64,000 bases of DNA from Udaeobacter sp963725505 (GTDB taxonomy: Bacteria > Verrucomicrobiota > Verrucomicrobiia > Chthoniobacterales > UBA10450), in contig CAVRYN010000007.1 in NCBI GenBank assembly GCA_963725505.1, forward strand, positions 346,516-410,515. Reading direction: 5' to 3'. Positions 44,253 to 53,023 of the stretch are shown here, in pieces. Position 1 is the first letter of the stretch; each line of letters opens with the position of its first letter. Below the pieces are notes generated by a model. That model ran no database searches. It was not told the origin of the DNA and was given only the letters and a program-made list of their open reading frames with translations. A program made the translations under genes and the position numbers.

Positions 44253-44778
44253 TGCGCTGTCGCCCGCCGTCTTTGTCGATCGCGACGGCACCATCATGGA
44301 GGATTGTGACTACTGTTCCGATCCGAAAGACGTAAGGATTTTTCCAGGCGTGCGGGAAGCGCTACTGCGTTTGAAGTCGAAGGGATTTAAACTCATCATC
44401 ATTACGAATCAGAGCGGGATCGGCCGCGGACTGATGACGGCCGAGCAATATCGCGCCGTCGAAGCGGAGGCATTGCGACAACTCGATGGTTTGATCGACG
44501 CGACGTATTTTTGCCCCGACGTTCCCGGCCAACATTCCAGTTGTCGCAAACCAGCTCCCGGAATGATCTTGCAGGCTAAGCGAGAACACGGGATTGACCT
44601 TTCCCGCTCATTTTTTATTGGCGACAAGGAAATCGATGTCGAATGCGGTCGCAACGCTGGCGTGCACACAATCCGCGTTCAAACCGGTTTTCAACACGAC
44701 ACAGCGCGCAGTACGGCTGATTGGATTGCTGAAAACTTGCCCGCCGCCGCAGAGATTATCTTGAATACAGCGCCATGA
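44245..44778 (+). CDS. gmhB: D-glycero-D-manno-heptose 1,7-bisphosphate phosphatase
   Basis: 177 residues from ATG 44245, overlapping the kinase gene. HAD phosphatase motifs: VFVDRDGTIMED (nucleophile Asp), IIITNQSGIGRG and FFIGDKEIDVECG. A Cys/His cluster FCPDVPGQHSSCRKPAPG resembles the zinc loop of GmhB, with one ligand fewer than in E. coli. It makes heptose-1-P for LPS core. Confidence 0.9.
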   Translation: MTDALSPAVFVDRDGTIMEDCDYCSDPKDVRIFPGVREALLRLKSKGFKLIIITNQSGIGRGLMTAEQYRAVEAEALRQLDGLIDATYFCPDVPGQHSSCRKPAPGMILQAKREHGIDLSRSFFIGDKEIDVECGRNAGVHTIRVQTGFQHDTARSTADWIAENLPAAAEIILNTAP

Positions 44779-44785
44779 CAGCACG

Positions 44786-44900
44786 GTCATCCCGAGCGAA
44801 GCGAGGGAGCCCACACCCTCGCTCAGGGCACGCAAATGTTCACTTGGGTGATCACGCAGCAACTGTGCGGTCCCTCGCCGTCTTCGCGACTCGGGATGAC
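44786..44900. repeat. GTCATCCCGAGC dispersed element, copy 3
   Basis: Starts GTCATCCCGAGCGAAGCGAG and ends GCGACTCGGGATGAC; inverted ends. It separates gmhB from kdsB. Confidence 0.8.
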
Positions 44901-44935
44901 AAATGCAGCGGGCTGCTTGATTAGTCACTATCGGC

Positions 44936-45688
44936 ATGAATAAGGCCGCGGGCATTATTCCAGCGCGATGGCGTTCTAAACGTTTTCCGGGAAAACCACT
45001 GCATCTTATTGCTGGCAAGCCTCTTCTACAGCGAGTTTGGGAACGATGCCGGCAAGCGAAAAACCTCGACTCGGTAATCATCGCCACCGACGACATGCGC
45101 ATCGCAGAGGCTGCTTTCGATTGGGGCGCAGAAGTCGCCTTAACGTCGCGAAGACACCAAAGCGGGACCGATCGGGTGGCCGAAGTGGTGCGCAACGCGA
45201 AACAGTTCGCCTTCGTCATAAACATTCAGGGAGACGAACCTTTGATCGATCCCTTTCTGATCGACGGACTCGTCGAAAAACTGCGTTCGGATCGTAAGAT
45301 CGACATCGTAACTGCCGCGCATTCGTTTGAGAATCCTGCCGAAGCATCCTCCCCACACCAAGTCAAGGTCGTTGTCGATGCAAGCGGCCGCGCACTTTAT
45401 TTTTCCCGCGCCGCGATCCCCTTCCCCCGCAATCCTTCCAAGATAAGATATCTTCGTCATCAAGGCATCTACGGATTCCGGCGCGACGCGCTCTTGCAGT
45501 TTGTGAAATGGAAACGGGGCCCGCTGGAGCGCGCAGAGTCGCTGGAGCAATTGCGCGCTTTGGAAAATGGTGTAAGTGTTCATGTGCTCCTTACTGAACA
45601 TGGTTCCCCCGGCGTGGATACGCCGGCCGACGCGGAAGCACTGGAGCGGAAGCTCGCTCGTGCAAAAGGGAGGACGCGGCCCCGATGA
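44936..45688 (+). CDS. kdsB: 3-deoxy-manno-octulosonate cytidylyltransferase
   Basis: 250 residues. IIPARWRSKRFPGKPLHLIA, VIIATDDMRI, SGTDRVAEVV and INIQGDEPLIDP are the KdsB motifs, and PHQVKVVVD and RHQGIYGFRRDALLQF follow. It makes CMP-KDO for the LPS inner core. The stop overlaps the pyrG start (ATGA at 45685-45688); kdsB-pyrG adjacency is common in Gram-negative genomes. Confidence 0.95.
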   Translation: MNKAAGIIPARWRSKRFPGKPLHLIAGKPLLQRVWERCRQAKNLDSVIIATDDMRIAEAAFDWGAEVALTSRRHQSGTDRVAEVVRNAKQFAFVINIQGDEPLIDPFLIDGLVEKLRSDRKIDIVTAAHSFENPAEASSPHQVKVVVDASGRALYFSRAAIPFPRNPSKIRYLRHQGIYGFRRDALLQFVKWKRGPLERAESLEQLRALENGVSVHVLLTEHGSPGVDTPADAEALERKLARAKGRTRPR

Positions 45689-47358
45689 AGTACATTTTCG
45701 TCACGGGTGGCGTCGTCAGTTCGCTAGGCAAAGGCTTGACTGCCGCGTCGCTTGGCACGCTGCTCGAAGCGCGTCGTTTACGGGTCGTTCTCCAAAAATT
45801 TGATCCGTATCTGAATGTTGATCCCGGGACGATGAATCCGTTCCAGCACGGGGAAGTTTATGTGCTCAACGACGGCGCGGAAACTGATCTCGATCTTGGC
45901 CACTACGAACGCTTCACCAACTGCGTTCTCACGCGACACAACAACCTGACCAGCGGGCAGGTTTACGAAACCGTGATTTTAAAAGAGCGACGCGGTGATT
46001 ATCTCGGCAAAACTGTCCAGGTGATTCCGCACGTCACCGATGTGATCAAAGATCGGATCCGTCAACTTTCCGATGAAAGCAAATACGACGTTGTGATCAC
46101 GGAGATCGGCGGCACGACCGGGGACATCGAAGGCCTTCCATTTCTCGAAGCGATCCGGCAATTCATTCTCGAAGTCGGTCCGCAAAACGTGGTGAACATG
46201 CACGTCACTCTTGTTCCGTACATCAAGGCCGCGCACGAATTAAAAACAAAGCCGACGCAGCAAAGTGTAGCAAAGCTGCGCGAGATCGGCTTGCAGCCGC
46301 AGGTGTTAATTTGCCGCACCGAAAAACCGCTCGACCGCGATGTGCGCAGAAAACTGTCGATGTTTTGTAGCGTTTCCGAGAAAGCTGTTGTCGAGGAGCG
46401 CGACGTTGAACATACCATTTATGAAGTGCCTTTGATGTTGCACGCCGAAGGGCTCGACGCGCTCGTATGCGATCTTTTGCATCTGGAAACGCCTGAACCC
46501 GATCTGGCAGACTGGCGGAAATTTGTCGAACGCGTCGTTAGCCCAAAACGGCGCGTCAAGATCGCCGTAGTCGGGAAATATGTGGATGTCCGTGACGCTT
46601 ACAAAAGCATCTACGAAGCGCTCACTCACGCCGCTGCCAGCGAAGACTGCGGAATCGACCTGAAGCTTGTCGATGCCGAATCGTTGGAGGACGACATCGG
46701 CGCCCAACTCAAAGACGTAGCGGGTGTGCTGGTGCCGGGCGGATTTGGAGTTCGCGGTATTGAAGGAAAAATCAACGCTGCGCGTTATGCGCGCGAGCAC
46801 AAGATTCCATATCTCGGTCTTTGTCTTGGCATGCAGGTAGCCACAATCGAATTGGCGAGAAACGTCTGTGGAATCAAAGACGCGAATAGCACTGAGTTTC
46901 AAAAGAACACTCCCGAGCCGGTCATCTCACTGCTGGAAGAGCAGCGCGGCGTTCGTAACAAAGGTGCAAGTATGCGGCTGGGCACATGGCCAACCAAGAT
47001 TATTACAGGCACATTGGCGGAAAAAATCTACGGCGACACCGAGGTAACGGAGCGGCATCGGCACCGCTACGAATTCAACATGAAATATCGCGACCGAATG
47101 AATGCTAAAGGCTTTGTGATTTCGGGAACTTCACCCGATGGCACCCTCGCCGAACTGATCGAGCTGCGCGATCACCCGTATTTTGTTGGCTGTCAGTATC
47201 ACCCCGAATTCCAAAGCAAGCCAAACAAACCGCACCCGCTCTTCAAAGGATTTATTCAAGCATGTCTGGCACGACAGACTGGTCGTGCGACGCACGCTCG
47301 AGCCGATCAAGAATCGCCGCGCCGAGTCCCCGACAGGGAACTCGTTCCGCAACGATAA
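45685..47358 (+). CDS. pyrG: CTP synthase, with a C-terminal extension over the convergent gene
   Basis: 557 residues. Synthetase half: IFVTGGVVSSLGKGLTAASL, ITEIGGTTGDIEGLPF. Glutaminase half: GVLVPGGFGVRGIEGK, catalytic Cys in LGLCLGMQ, and HPEFQSKP. It makes CTP from UTP. The usual end is shortly after PLFKGFIQA; here about 30 more residues (rich in Arg and Ala) run on, so the gene overlaps the 3' end of the convergent tsaC/sua5 gene by 107 bases. Confidence 0.95.
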   Translation: MKYIFVTGGVVSSLGKGLTAASLGTLLEARRLRVVLQKFDPYLNVDPGTMNPFQHGEVYVLNDGAETDLDLGHYERFTNCVLTRHNNLTSGQVYETVILKERRGDYLGKTVQVIPHVTDVIKDRIRQLSDESKYDVVITEIGGTTGDIEGLPFLEAIRQFILEVGPQNVVNMHVTLVPYIKAAHELKTKPTQQSVAKLREIGLQPQVLICRTEKPLDRDVRRKLSMFCSVSEKAVVEERDVEHTIYEVPLMLHAEGLDALVCDLLHLETPEPDLADWRKFVERVVSPKRRVKIAVVGKYVDVRDAYKSIYEALTHAAASEDCGIDLKLVDAESLEDDIGAQLKDVAGVLVPGGFGVRGIEGKINAARYAREHKIPYLGLCLGMQVATIELARNVCGIKDANSTEFQKNTPEPVISLLEEQRGVRNKGASMRLGTWPTKIITGTLAEKIYGDTEVTERHRHRYEFNMKYRDRMNAKGFVISGTSPDGTLAELIELRDHPYFVGCQYHPEFQSKPNKPHPLFKGFIQACLARQTGRATHARADQESPRRVPDRELVPQR

Positions 47359-48268
47359 GATCGAGGGCGGATTGATCGAGTTCGCGCAAGTGGCGGAAGA
47401 GATTCGCGGCTGCTTCGCGAAGGTCTTGCCTCTCACTTAAGAGGCGAACTGCCGCGAATTTTTTCTCCGGTTCCACCGGATTCCACGCTAGCAAGCCGAC
47501 GCGCTGGTTTTCTTGCGGCAAAAATGATTCGGCATTGTCAATTAGACGCAACGGCGTTTTCGGCGAGTAATGCGAGGGTAATTGTCCCGGGGCAGAGATC
47601 TTCCGACTTGGCATGACGATGTCGACCTTTCCAAATTCGGATAATTGTTCGGCTGTAATCGGCCCACGGCGCAGGATGTCGATCTTGCCGCCGCGAACAG
47701 CGACGACGGTCGATTCAATTCCATGCTCCGTTGGTCCCCCGTCGATGATGAGCGGGATTCGTCCGCCAAGTTCGTCCATGACATGCTGCGCGGTTGTTGG
47801 GCTGACACAGCCGAATCGATTCGCGCTCGGAGCAGCCAGCGGCTGATCCAATTCACACACGATTTCGGCGAACACTGGATGCGCGCTAATTCGCACCGCG
47901 ACTGTATCGAGACCCGCTGTCACAATTTCGGGAACAATTTCGCGTTTCTGTAAAACCATCGTGAACGGTCCGGGCCAAAACTTGTCCGCTAGCTTTAAGA
48001 TCAGTTCCCGATCTTGCACCGAAATATCGACGATTCTCTCCAGCCAGTCGCGGCTCGAGAGATGAACGATTAGCGGATCGAATCGGGGACGTTCCTTTGC
48101 TTCAAAGATTTTCGCGACAGCGATCGGCTTCAGCGCGTCAGCAGCGAGTCCGTAAACGGTTTCTGTCGGCAATGCGACGACTTCGCCGTTACGCAACAGG
48201 TCCACTGCACGTGCGACGGCTTTCTTCCGTCCAGCTATGGTTTTCGTTCCGAGAAGACGAGTTTGCAT
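47252..48268 (-). CDS. tsaC: Threonylcarbamoyl-AMP synthase, Sua5 type
   Basis: 338 residues. YrdC domain: VVALPTETVYGLAADALKP, KERPRFDPLIVHL, FWPGPFTMVL, LAAPSANRFGCVSPT and TVVAVRGGKIDILRRGPIT. A C-terminal Sua5 domain follows (SHYSPKTPLRLI onward), so it is the long Sua5 form. It makes the precursor for t6A37 in ANN-decoding tRNAs. Its 3' end is overlapped by the convergent pyrG gene. Confidence 0.93.
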   Translation of the reverse strand: MQTRLLGTKTIAGRKKAVARAVDLLRNGEVVALPTETVYGLAADALKPIAVAKIFEAKERPRFDPLIVHLSSRDWLERIVDISVQDRELILKLADKFWPGPFTMVLQKREIVPEIVTAGLDTVAVRISAHPVFAEIVCELDQPLAAPSANRFGCVSPTTAQHVMDELGGRIPLIIDGGPTEHGIESTVVAVRGGKIDILRRGPITAEQLSEFGKVDIVMPSRKISAPGQLPSHYSPKTPLRLIDNAESFLPQENQRVGLLAWNPVEPEKKFAAVRLLSERQDLREAAANLFRHLRELDQSALDLIVAERVPCRGLGAAILDRLERASHDQSVVPDMLE

Positions 48269-48289
48269 TTGCCCACGTAATTTACAGAC

Positions 48290-48396
48290 GTCATTCCGAG
48301 CAGAGCGAGGAACCTCCCATATGCGGAAAGGATCACGCTAGTTAAGTAGCGTGACGCAAGCTTCGCAGTGAGATCCTTCGCTCCGCTCAGGATGAC
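48290..48396. repeat. GTCATTCCGAGC dispersed element, copy 4
   Basis: Starts GTCATTCCGAGCAGAGCGAG (identical to copy 1 for 20 bases) and ends CTCCGCTCAGGATGAC. The purE stop codon (48387-48389) is part of it. Confidence 0.85.
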
Positions 48397-48893
48397 CGCG
48401 CTGAAGTTGGTAGCCGCTGCGCCAGCACGCTCTCGCTTTGTTTCCTACGAAATGTTTCGAGATTGTGGCGAATCTTTTCGTCAGTTGTGGCCAGAATCGC
48501 CGCGGCGAGAAGCGCCGCGTTTTTTGCACCAGCTTCGCCGATCGCCAACGTGCCGACTGGAATACCACCCGGCATTTGGGCTGTCGATAAAAGTGAGTCG
48601 AGTCCGTGGAGCTTCGATTGAATCGGAACACCGAGAACGGGCAGCCACGTGTGAGCAGCAATGACTCCAGCCAAATGCGCCGCGCCACCCGCGCCGGCAA
48701 TGATCACTCGCAAGCCGCGATCCGCTGCCTTACGCGCAAAATCCGCCGTCGCGTCCGGGGTGCGATGAGCGGACAGTACACGCGCTTCGCTCGGGACGCC
48801 AAGATGATCCAGTGTTTCCACGGCGTGCCGCATCGTTTCCCAGTCCGATTTGCTGCCCATGATTACGGCGACTAAAGGCTTTGATTCAGGCAT
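48387..48893 (-). CDS. purE: 5-(carboxyamino)imidazole ribonucleotide mutase
   Basis: 168 residues. VAVIMGSKSDWETM, SAHRTPDATADFA, IAGAGGAAHLAGVIAAHTWL and GGIPVGTLAIGEAGAKNAAL are class I PurE motifs. It converts N5-CAIR to CAIR in purine synthesis. The last three residues and stop come from the dispersed element that follows it. Confidence 0.95.
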   Translation of the reverse strand: MPESKPLVAVIMGSKSDWETMRHAVETLDHLGVPSEARVLSAHRTPDATADFARKAADRGLRVIIAGAGGAAHLAGVIAAHTWLPVLGVPIQSKLHGLDSLLSTAQMPGGIPVGTLAIGEAGAKNAALLAAAILATTDEKIRHNLETFRRKQSESVLAQRLPTSARSS

Positions 48894-48907
48894 GGGCGAA
48901 ACTGTAG

Positions 48908-48926
48908 GGCGTTTCTGTGAAACGCC
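48908..48926. repeat. Short hairpin between purE and aroK
   Basis: GGCGTTT CTGTG AAACGCC, 7-bp perfect stem, just upstream of the purE start. Confidence 0.4.
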
Positions 48927-48993
48927 AAGCCCGGCCGAAACATCACATTAACACCGTGCTTCAGCACCGTGCGTGCTGGACTCCCATTGGCAA

Positions 48994-49011
48994 AAGCCGT
49001 TTAAACGGCTT
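48994..49011. repeat. Perfect 18-bp palindrome upstream of aroK
   Basis: AAGCCGTTTAAACGGCTT, self-complementary over all 18 bases, followed by CTTTA. It could be an operator or a hairpin; nothing in the sequence tells which. Confidence 0.4.
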
Positions 49012-49070
49012 CTTTAGTCATCACGCGCAACACATCTGGCTCAACCCAGGTGTCAATGAGATATTAATCC

Positions 49071-49664
49071 GTGAACCAACCTGGCAAATCGATCGTGCTC
49101 ATCGGGATGATGGGCGCGGGCAAATCGTGCGTTGGACGTTGCCTCCAGCAGCGGACGAAGCTCGCCTTAGTCGATACCGACGACATCGTTGCATCGAAAT
49201 TCGGAATCTCGATCCCCGAAATCTTTTCCAAATACGGCGAGCAAGACTTTCGCGAAGCGGAAACTCAAGCGCTTCGTGAACTCGCCCCGGCTAAACCGAC
49301 GATCATCGTCACGGGTGGTGGAATCGTGTTACGCGAAAGGAATGTCGATGTCTTGAAACGGCTTGGCGTCATTGTCTGGCTGGACGGCAACAAAGAAACG
49401 CTTTTCGAACGCACCTCGCGAGCGAGGAATCGGCCTTTGCTGCAAGGCGAGAATCCACGGAAGGCGTTCGCGCGAATGCTACAGGCGCGGCTGCCACTGT
49501 ACGCCAAAGTTGCACATGTTCGCGTGGATACATCTATGCTAACAGATGAAGAGGTTGCCGTGGCAGTTTTGAGCAAACTTAGGAAGCTCGGCCGCAACCT
49601 AGGAGCGAGATCATCCGCCTTCGCCGAGGCTACGGCGGACAAGCCGATCCCGGCGACAAGATGA
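49071..49664 (+). CDS. aroK: Shikimate kinase
   Basis: 197 residues from GTG 49071. Walker A is LIGMMGAGKSCVGRCL; DTDDIVASKFGISIPEIF carries the shikimate-binding Asp, TGGGIVLRERN and RPLLQGENPRKAF are the binding and lid segments. The C-terminal ARSSAFAEATADKPIPATR is encoded by a dispersed repeat and has no counterpart in other shikimate kinases. The stop overlaps the queG start (ATGA). Confidence 0.93.
   Translation: MNQPGKSIVLIGMMGAGKSCVGRCLQQRTKLALVDTDDIVASKFGISIPEIFSKYGEQDFREAETQALRELAPAKPTIIVTGGGIVLRERNVDVLKRLGVIVWLDGNKETLFERTSRARNRPLLQGENPRKAFARMLQARLPLYAKVAHVRVDTSMLTDEEVAVAVLSKLRKLGRNLGARSSAFAEATADKPIPATR
49611..49655. repeat. CCGCCTTCGCCGAGGCTACG dispersed repeat in the aroK 3' end
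   Basis: It encodes SAFAEATADK in the aroK frame, a peptide I recognise as a recurrent repeat product in verrucomicrobial and planctomycete genomes. A related CCGCCTTCG..TACGGCGG core is in the element at 14417-14505. Confidence 0.65.
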
Positions 49665-50761
49665 CGACTCAGATTTCGACAATGGAATTGAAGGCGCAGC
49701 TCGTTTCCTTTGCGCGACAGATTGGTTTCGATTCCTGTCGTATAGCTGCTTGCGATGCGCCGGCGCACGCGACTGAATTCCGCCAATGGTTGCGCCAGGG
49801 CGCACACGGCGAAATGAATTACATGCAGCGCGGCGAAGAGAAGCGTTGTGATCCACAGAAGGTTTTGCCCGGCGCAAAGTCGATTGTTGTCCTAGCGCTG
49901 AATTATTTTCAGGGGGAAGAAATTCAGCGGTCGCAGACCACCGCTACAGGGAGAATCGCGCGGTACGCCTGGGGCGATGACTATCACGATGTGATCGAGG
50001 CAAAGCTCGACAAGATCGACCAGTTTCTCCGCGACTTTGGCGGACAGCAAAAATGTTACGTGGATACTGGTCCGATTCTGGAACGCGACCACGCTGCGCA
50101 AGCCGGCATTGGCTGGCACGGCAAAAACACCATGCTGATCGATGAGCGGCTCGGGACATGGTTCTTTCTCGCAGAGATTTTGACTACGATCGAATTGCCG
50201 CCGGACGACCCAGTCCCGGATCGCTGCGGAACGTGTGATCGCTGCATCAAAGCGTGCCCGACTGGCGCAATCACCGCTCCTCATCGACTCGATGCACGTC
50301 GATGCATTTCTTACCTTACAATCGAGCTGAAAGGCTCTATCCCGCTGGAGCTTCGACCGCTTATCGGAGATCGGATCTTCGGATGCGACGATTGTCTGGA
50401 TGTTTGTCCTTGGAACCGGTTCGCTCAAATTTCTCACGAAACGGTTTTCTCGGCGCGCAAATCGACGACCAGCACGTCGTTACGGGAATATTTGGAACTA
50501 ACCGACGGGGAGTTCCGCCAGCTTTTTAAAAATTCGCCGATCAAACGAATTAAGCGCCGCGGCTTTCTCCGCAATGTATGCGTCGCTTTAGGCAATGCAG
50601 GCGACGTGTCCGATCTTCCGGCGCTCGAACGCGCAGCAGCCGACCCGGAGCCTTTGATCGCAGAGCACGCGGTATGGGCAATTGAGCAAATTGGGGCTCG
50701 CCACGGGATCAATCCGTGGAATCACCGGACAGAGTCAACGAAGGAAGCGGCAATTAGCTGA
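49661..50761 (+). CDS. queG: Epoxyqueuosine reductase
   Basis: 366 residues. The cobalamin-binding region opens with FARQIGFDSCRIAACD; the two [4Fe-4S] motifs are CGTCDRCIKACPTGAI and CDDCLDVCPWNRFAQ, with RRCISYLTIELKG between them. A C-terminal HEAT-like stretch (SDLPALERAAADPEPLIAEH) completes the QueG architecture. It carries out the last step of queuosine formation in tRNA. Confidence 0.95.
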   Translation: MTTQISTMELKAQLVSFARQIGFDSCRIAACDAPAHATEFRQWLRQGAHGEMNYMQRGEEKRCDPQKVLPGAKSIVVLALNYFQGEEIQRSQTTATGRIARYAWGDDYHDVIEAKLDKIDQFLRDFGGQQKCYVDTGPILERDHAAQAGIGWHGKNTMLIDERLGTWFFLAEILTTIELPPDDPVPDRCGTCDRCIKACPTGAITAPHRLDARRCISYLTIELKGSIPLELRPLIGDRIFGCDDCLDVCPWNRFAQISHETVFSARKSTTSTSLREYLELTDGEFRQLFKNSPIKRIKRRGFLRNVCVALGNAGDVSDLPALERAAADPEPLIAEHAVWAIEQIGARHGINPWNHRTESTKEAAIS

Positions 50762-50797
50762 ATCCAAAACCCTTTCTCGCTGCATCTCAACGCTATC

Positions 50798-52234
50798 ATG
50801 AACGGGATTTCGTTTGCAAGAGTCCAACAACCAACTAACCCTGACGCTTTCACCCCGAGAACCGCTCCTACAATGCACCAAAGCGTAAGCACACCTGCCC
50901 CCGCGCCGCTCACCGCGAAACAGCGTCGTACCCGGCGCAAAAAGCAAATCATTTGCGGCTCGATCGGGCTGATCGTGCTTTGTATCGTCGCCTCCATAAT
51001 CTGGAGCAAGCGCGAGAAGCCGATCCCGGTAACTACCGAGAAAGCCGTCCGCAAGACCATTCTGCAGACCGTTTCCGCCACCGGGAAGGTGCAACCCGAA
51101 ACAGAGGTAAAAATTTCGCCGGAAGTGGCCGGTGAGATCATTGATTTGCCGGTCGAAGATGGAAAGGCGATCAACAAAGGTGATCTGCTCGTGCGGGTAA
51201 AGCCGGATTCCTACAAGGCCCTGCTCGAGCAACAGGAGGCAGCCATCAGCTCGGCCAAGGCGACGAATCTTCAACAAAAAGCGACGATGATGAAGACGGA
51301 GCAGGATCTTAAACGCGCCGACGACATGTTCGCGAAGAAAACCATTTCTATTCAAGAATACAACGCCGCGCAGGCTGCTTACGACGTGGCCAAGAATACC
51401 TACGAGAGCTCGTTGCATGAAATCGAGCGCGCGCAAGCGGGTTCGAGTCAGGCGCGCGATCAACTTTCGAAGACAACGGTTTATTCGCCGATCGATGGGA
51501 CGGTGACAATGTTGAACAGCAAATTGGGCGAACGCATCGTAGCGACGGGGCAATTCGCGGGAACAGAAGTGATGCGCGTGGCCGATCTCGGCCACATGGA
51601 AGCGCGCGTGGATGTGAATGAGAACGACGTCGTAAACGTAAAAGTTGACGACAAGGCCAACGTGAAGATCGACGCGTACGGTGACCGGAAATTTCACGGA
51701 ACCGTTTATCAGATTGCGAACACAGGAAAGACGACCGGCGCCGGCACGCAGGAGGAAGTAACCAACTTTGAGGTAAAAATTCGTATCGACGATCACGATG
51801 TGACATTGAAACCGGGGCTAAGTTGCACGGCGGATATCGAAACCAACATGGTGAAGGACGTCGTGGCCGTGCCGATGCAGGCCGTAACGATTCGGACCGG
51901 CGACACCAACTTGAGTCCGGAGGAGATCGAAAAGAAAAAACAGAAGACAGCGCAACGAGACAAAGACGACAACAGCGCAGATTACGTTAACGAGCGCCAG
52001 GAAAAGGCGACCCAGAAAGAGGAGCACGAAAAAATTGCCAAGGTTGTGTTTCTGAAAAAAGGCAGCAAGGCGCAGATGGTGAAGGTAACGACCGGGATCT
52101 CTGATGACACCTACATGGAGATCAAGAGCGGCGTGCAACCGGGTGACGAAGTGGTCGCCGGCAGTTACAGCGCGATCAGCCGCAAATTAAAGGACGGCGT
52201 CAAACTTACTTACGACAAGGAAGCGACGAAATAG
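50798..52234 (+). CDS. MacA-like periplasmic adaptor (HlyD family)
   Basis: 478 residues from ATG 50798, or 453 from ATG 50873. A basic N-terminus and one membrane helix (IICGSIGLIVLCIVASIIWS) are followed by the split biotinyl-lipoyl domain (VSATGKVQPETEVKISPEVA), a coiled-coil hairpin (about 150-210) and a beta-barrel (TVYSPIDGTVTMLNSKLGER; LKPGLSCTADIETNMV). A charged Lys/Glu/Gln-rich insertion sits before the last domain. It links an inner-membrane MacB-like ABC exporter to the outer membrane. First gene of a four-gene operon. Confidence 0.9.
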   Translation: MNGISFARVQQPTNPDAFTPRTAPTMHQSVSTPAPAPLTAKQRRTRRKKQIICGSIGLIVLCIVASIIWSKREKPIPVTTEKAVRKTILQTVSATGKVQPETEVKISPEVAGEIIDLPVEDGKAINKGDLLVRVKPDSYKALLEQQEAAISSAKATNLQQKATMMKTEQDLKRADDMFAKKTISIQEYNAAQAAYDVAKNTYESSLHEIERAQAGSSQARDQLSKTTVYSPIDGTVTMLNSKLGERIVATGQFAGTEVMRVADLGHMEARVDVNENDVVNVKVDDKANVKIDAYGDRKFHGTVYQIANTGKTTGAGTQEEVTNFEVKIRIDDHDVTLKPGLSCTADIETNMVKDVVAVPMQAVTIRTGDTNLSPEEIEKKKQKTAQRDKDDNSADYVNERQEKATQKEEHEKIAKVVFLKKGSKAQMVKVTTGISDDTYMEIKSGVQPGDEVVAGSYSAISRKLKDGVKLTYDKEATK

Positions 52235-52262
52235 TCGAACGGCGCGCTGCGCCGAGTGTTTG

Positions 52263-53015
52263 ATGAACAAGCTCAACTCTGATGTGACTCGACCACGGGG
52301 TCCCGTCGTGATCGACATCGAGAACATCACCAAGGATTACGTGATGGGCGAAGAAATCGTGCGGGCTTTGCGCGGGGTCTCGCTTCAAATTCACCACAAC
52401 GAGTACGTCGCGATCATGGGGCCAAGCGGCAGCGGCAAATCAACGCTCATGAACATGTTTGGTTGCCTCGACACCCCTACCTCCGGACGTTACGAGTTTA
52501 ACGGCAAGAACGTGGCGGCCATGGACGATGACGAACTCGCGGCGATTCGAAATCGGGAGATCGGCTTCGTTTTTCAAACATTTAACTTGCTCCCGCGCTC
52601 CACCAGTCTGCGCAACGTTGAGCTTCCACTGATCTACGCGGGAATGGATCCGGAAGCGCGCGAAGAACGCGCGACCCAGGCACTTGTCGATGTTGGCTTG
52701 GGCGACCGCATCCATCATAAGCCAAACGAATTATCCGGGGGCCAGCGCCAGCGGGTAGCCATCGCGCGCGCGTTGGTGAACAATCCTTCGATCATTCTGG
52801 CAGACGAACCCACTGGCAATCTCGATTCCAAAACCGGCGAAGAAATAATGGCGCTGCTCGAGGACCTGTATTCTCGCGGTAATACCATCATTCTCGTTAC
52901 GCACGAACGCGACATCGCCGCGCATGCGCGGCGCACCGTTCATTTGCGTGACGGTATTATCGAAAGCGACGAAGTCGGAGTGATGCCGGCGATGGAATCG
53001 ATGGCGGCAAGCTAA
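52263..53015 (+). CDS. MacB/LolD-type ABC transporter ATPase
   Basis: 250 residues from ATG 52263. Walker A GPSGSGKSTLMNMFGCLD, Q-loop FVFQTFNLLP, signature LSGGQRQRVAIARAL, Walker B IILADEPTGNLDSKTGEE and H-loop VTHERDIA. This is the stand-alone ATPase form of the MacB family. It powers the two permeases encoded next. Confidence 0.93.
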   Translation: MNKLNSDVTRPRGPVVIDIENITKDYVMGEEIVRALRGVSLQIHHNEYVAIMGPSGSGKSTLMNMFGCLDTPTSGRYEFNGKNVAAMDDDELAAIRNREIGFVFQTFNLLPRSTSLRNVELPLIYAGMDPEAREERATQALVDVGLGDRIHHKPNELSGGQRQRVAIARALVNNPSIILADEPTGNLDSKTGEEIMALLEDLYSRGNTIILVTHERDIAAHARRTVHLRDGIIESDEVGVMPAMESMAAS

Positions 53016-53023
53016 GATCAACA

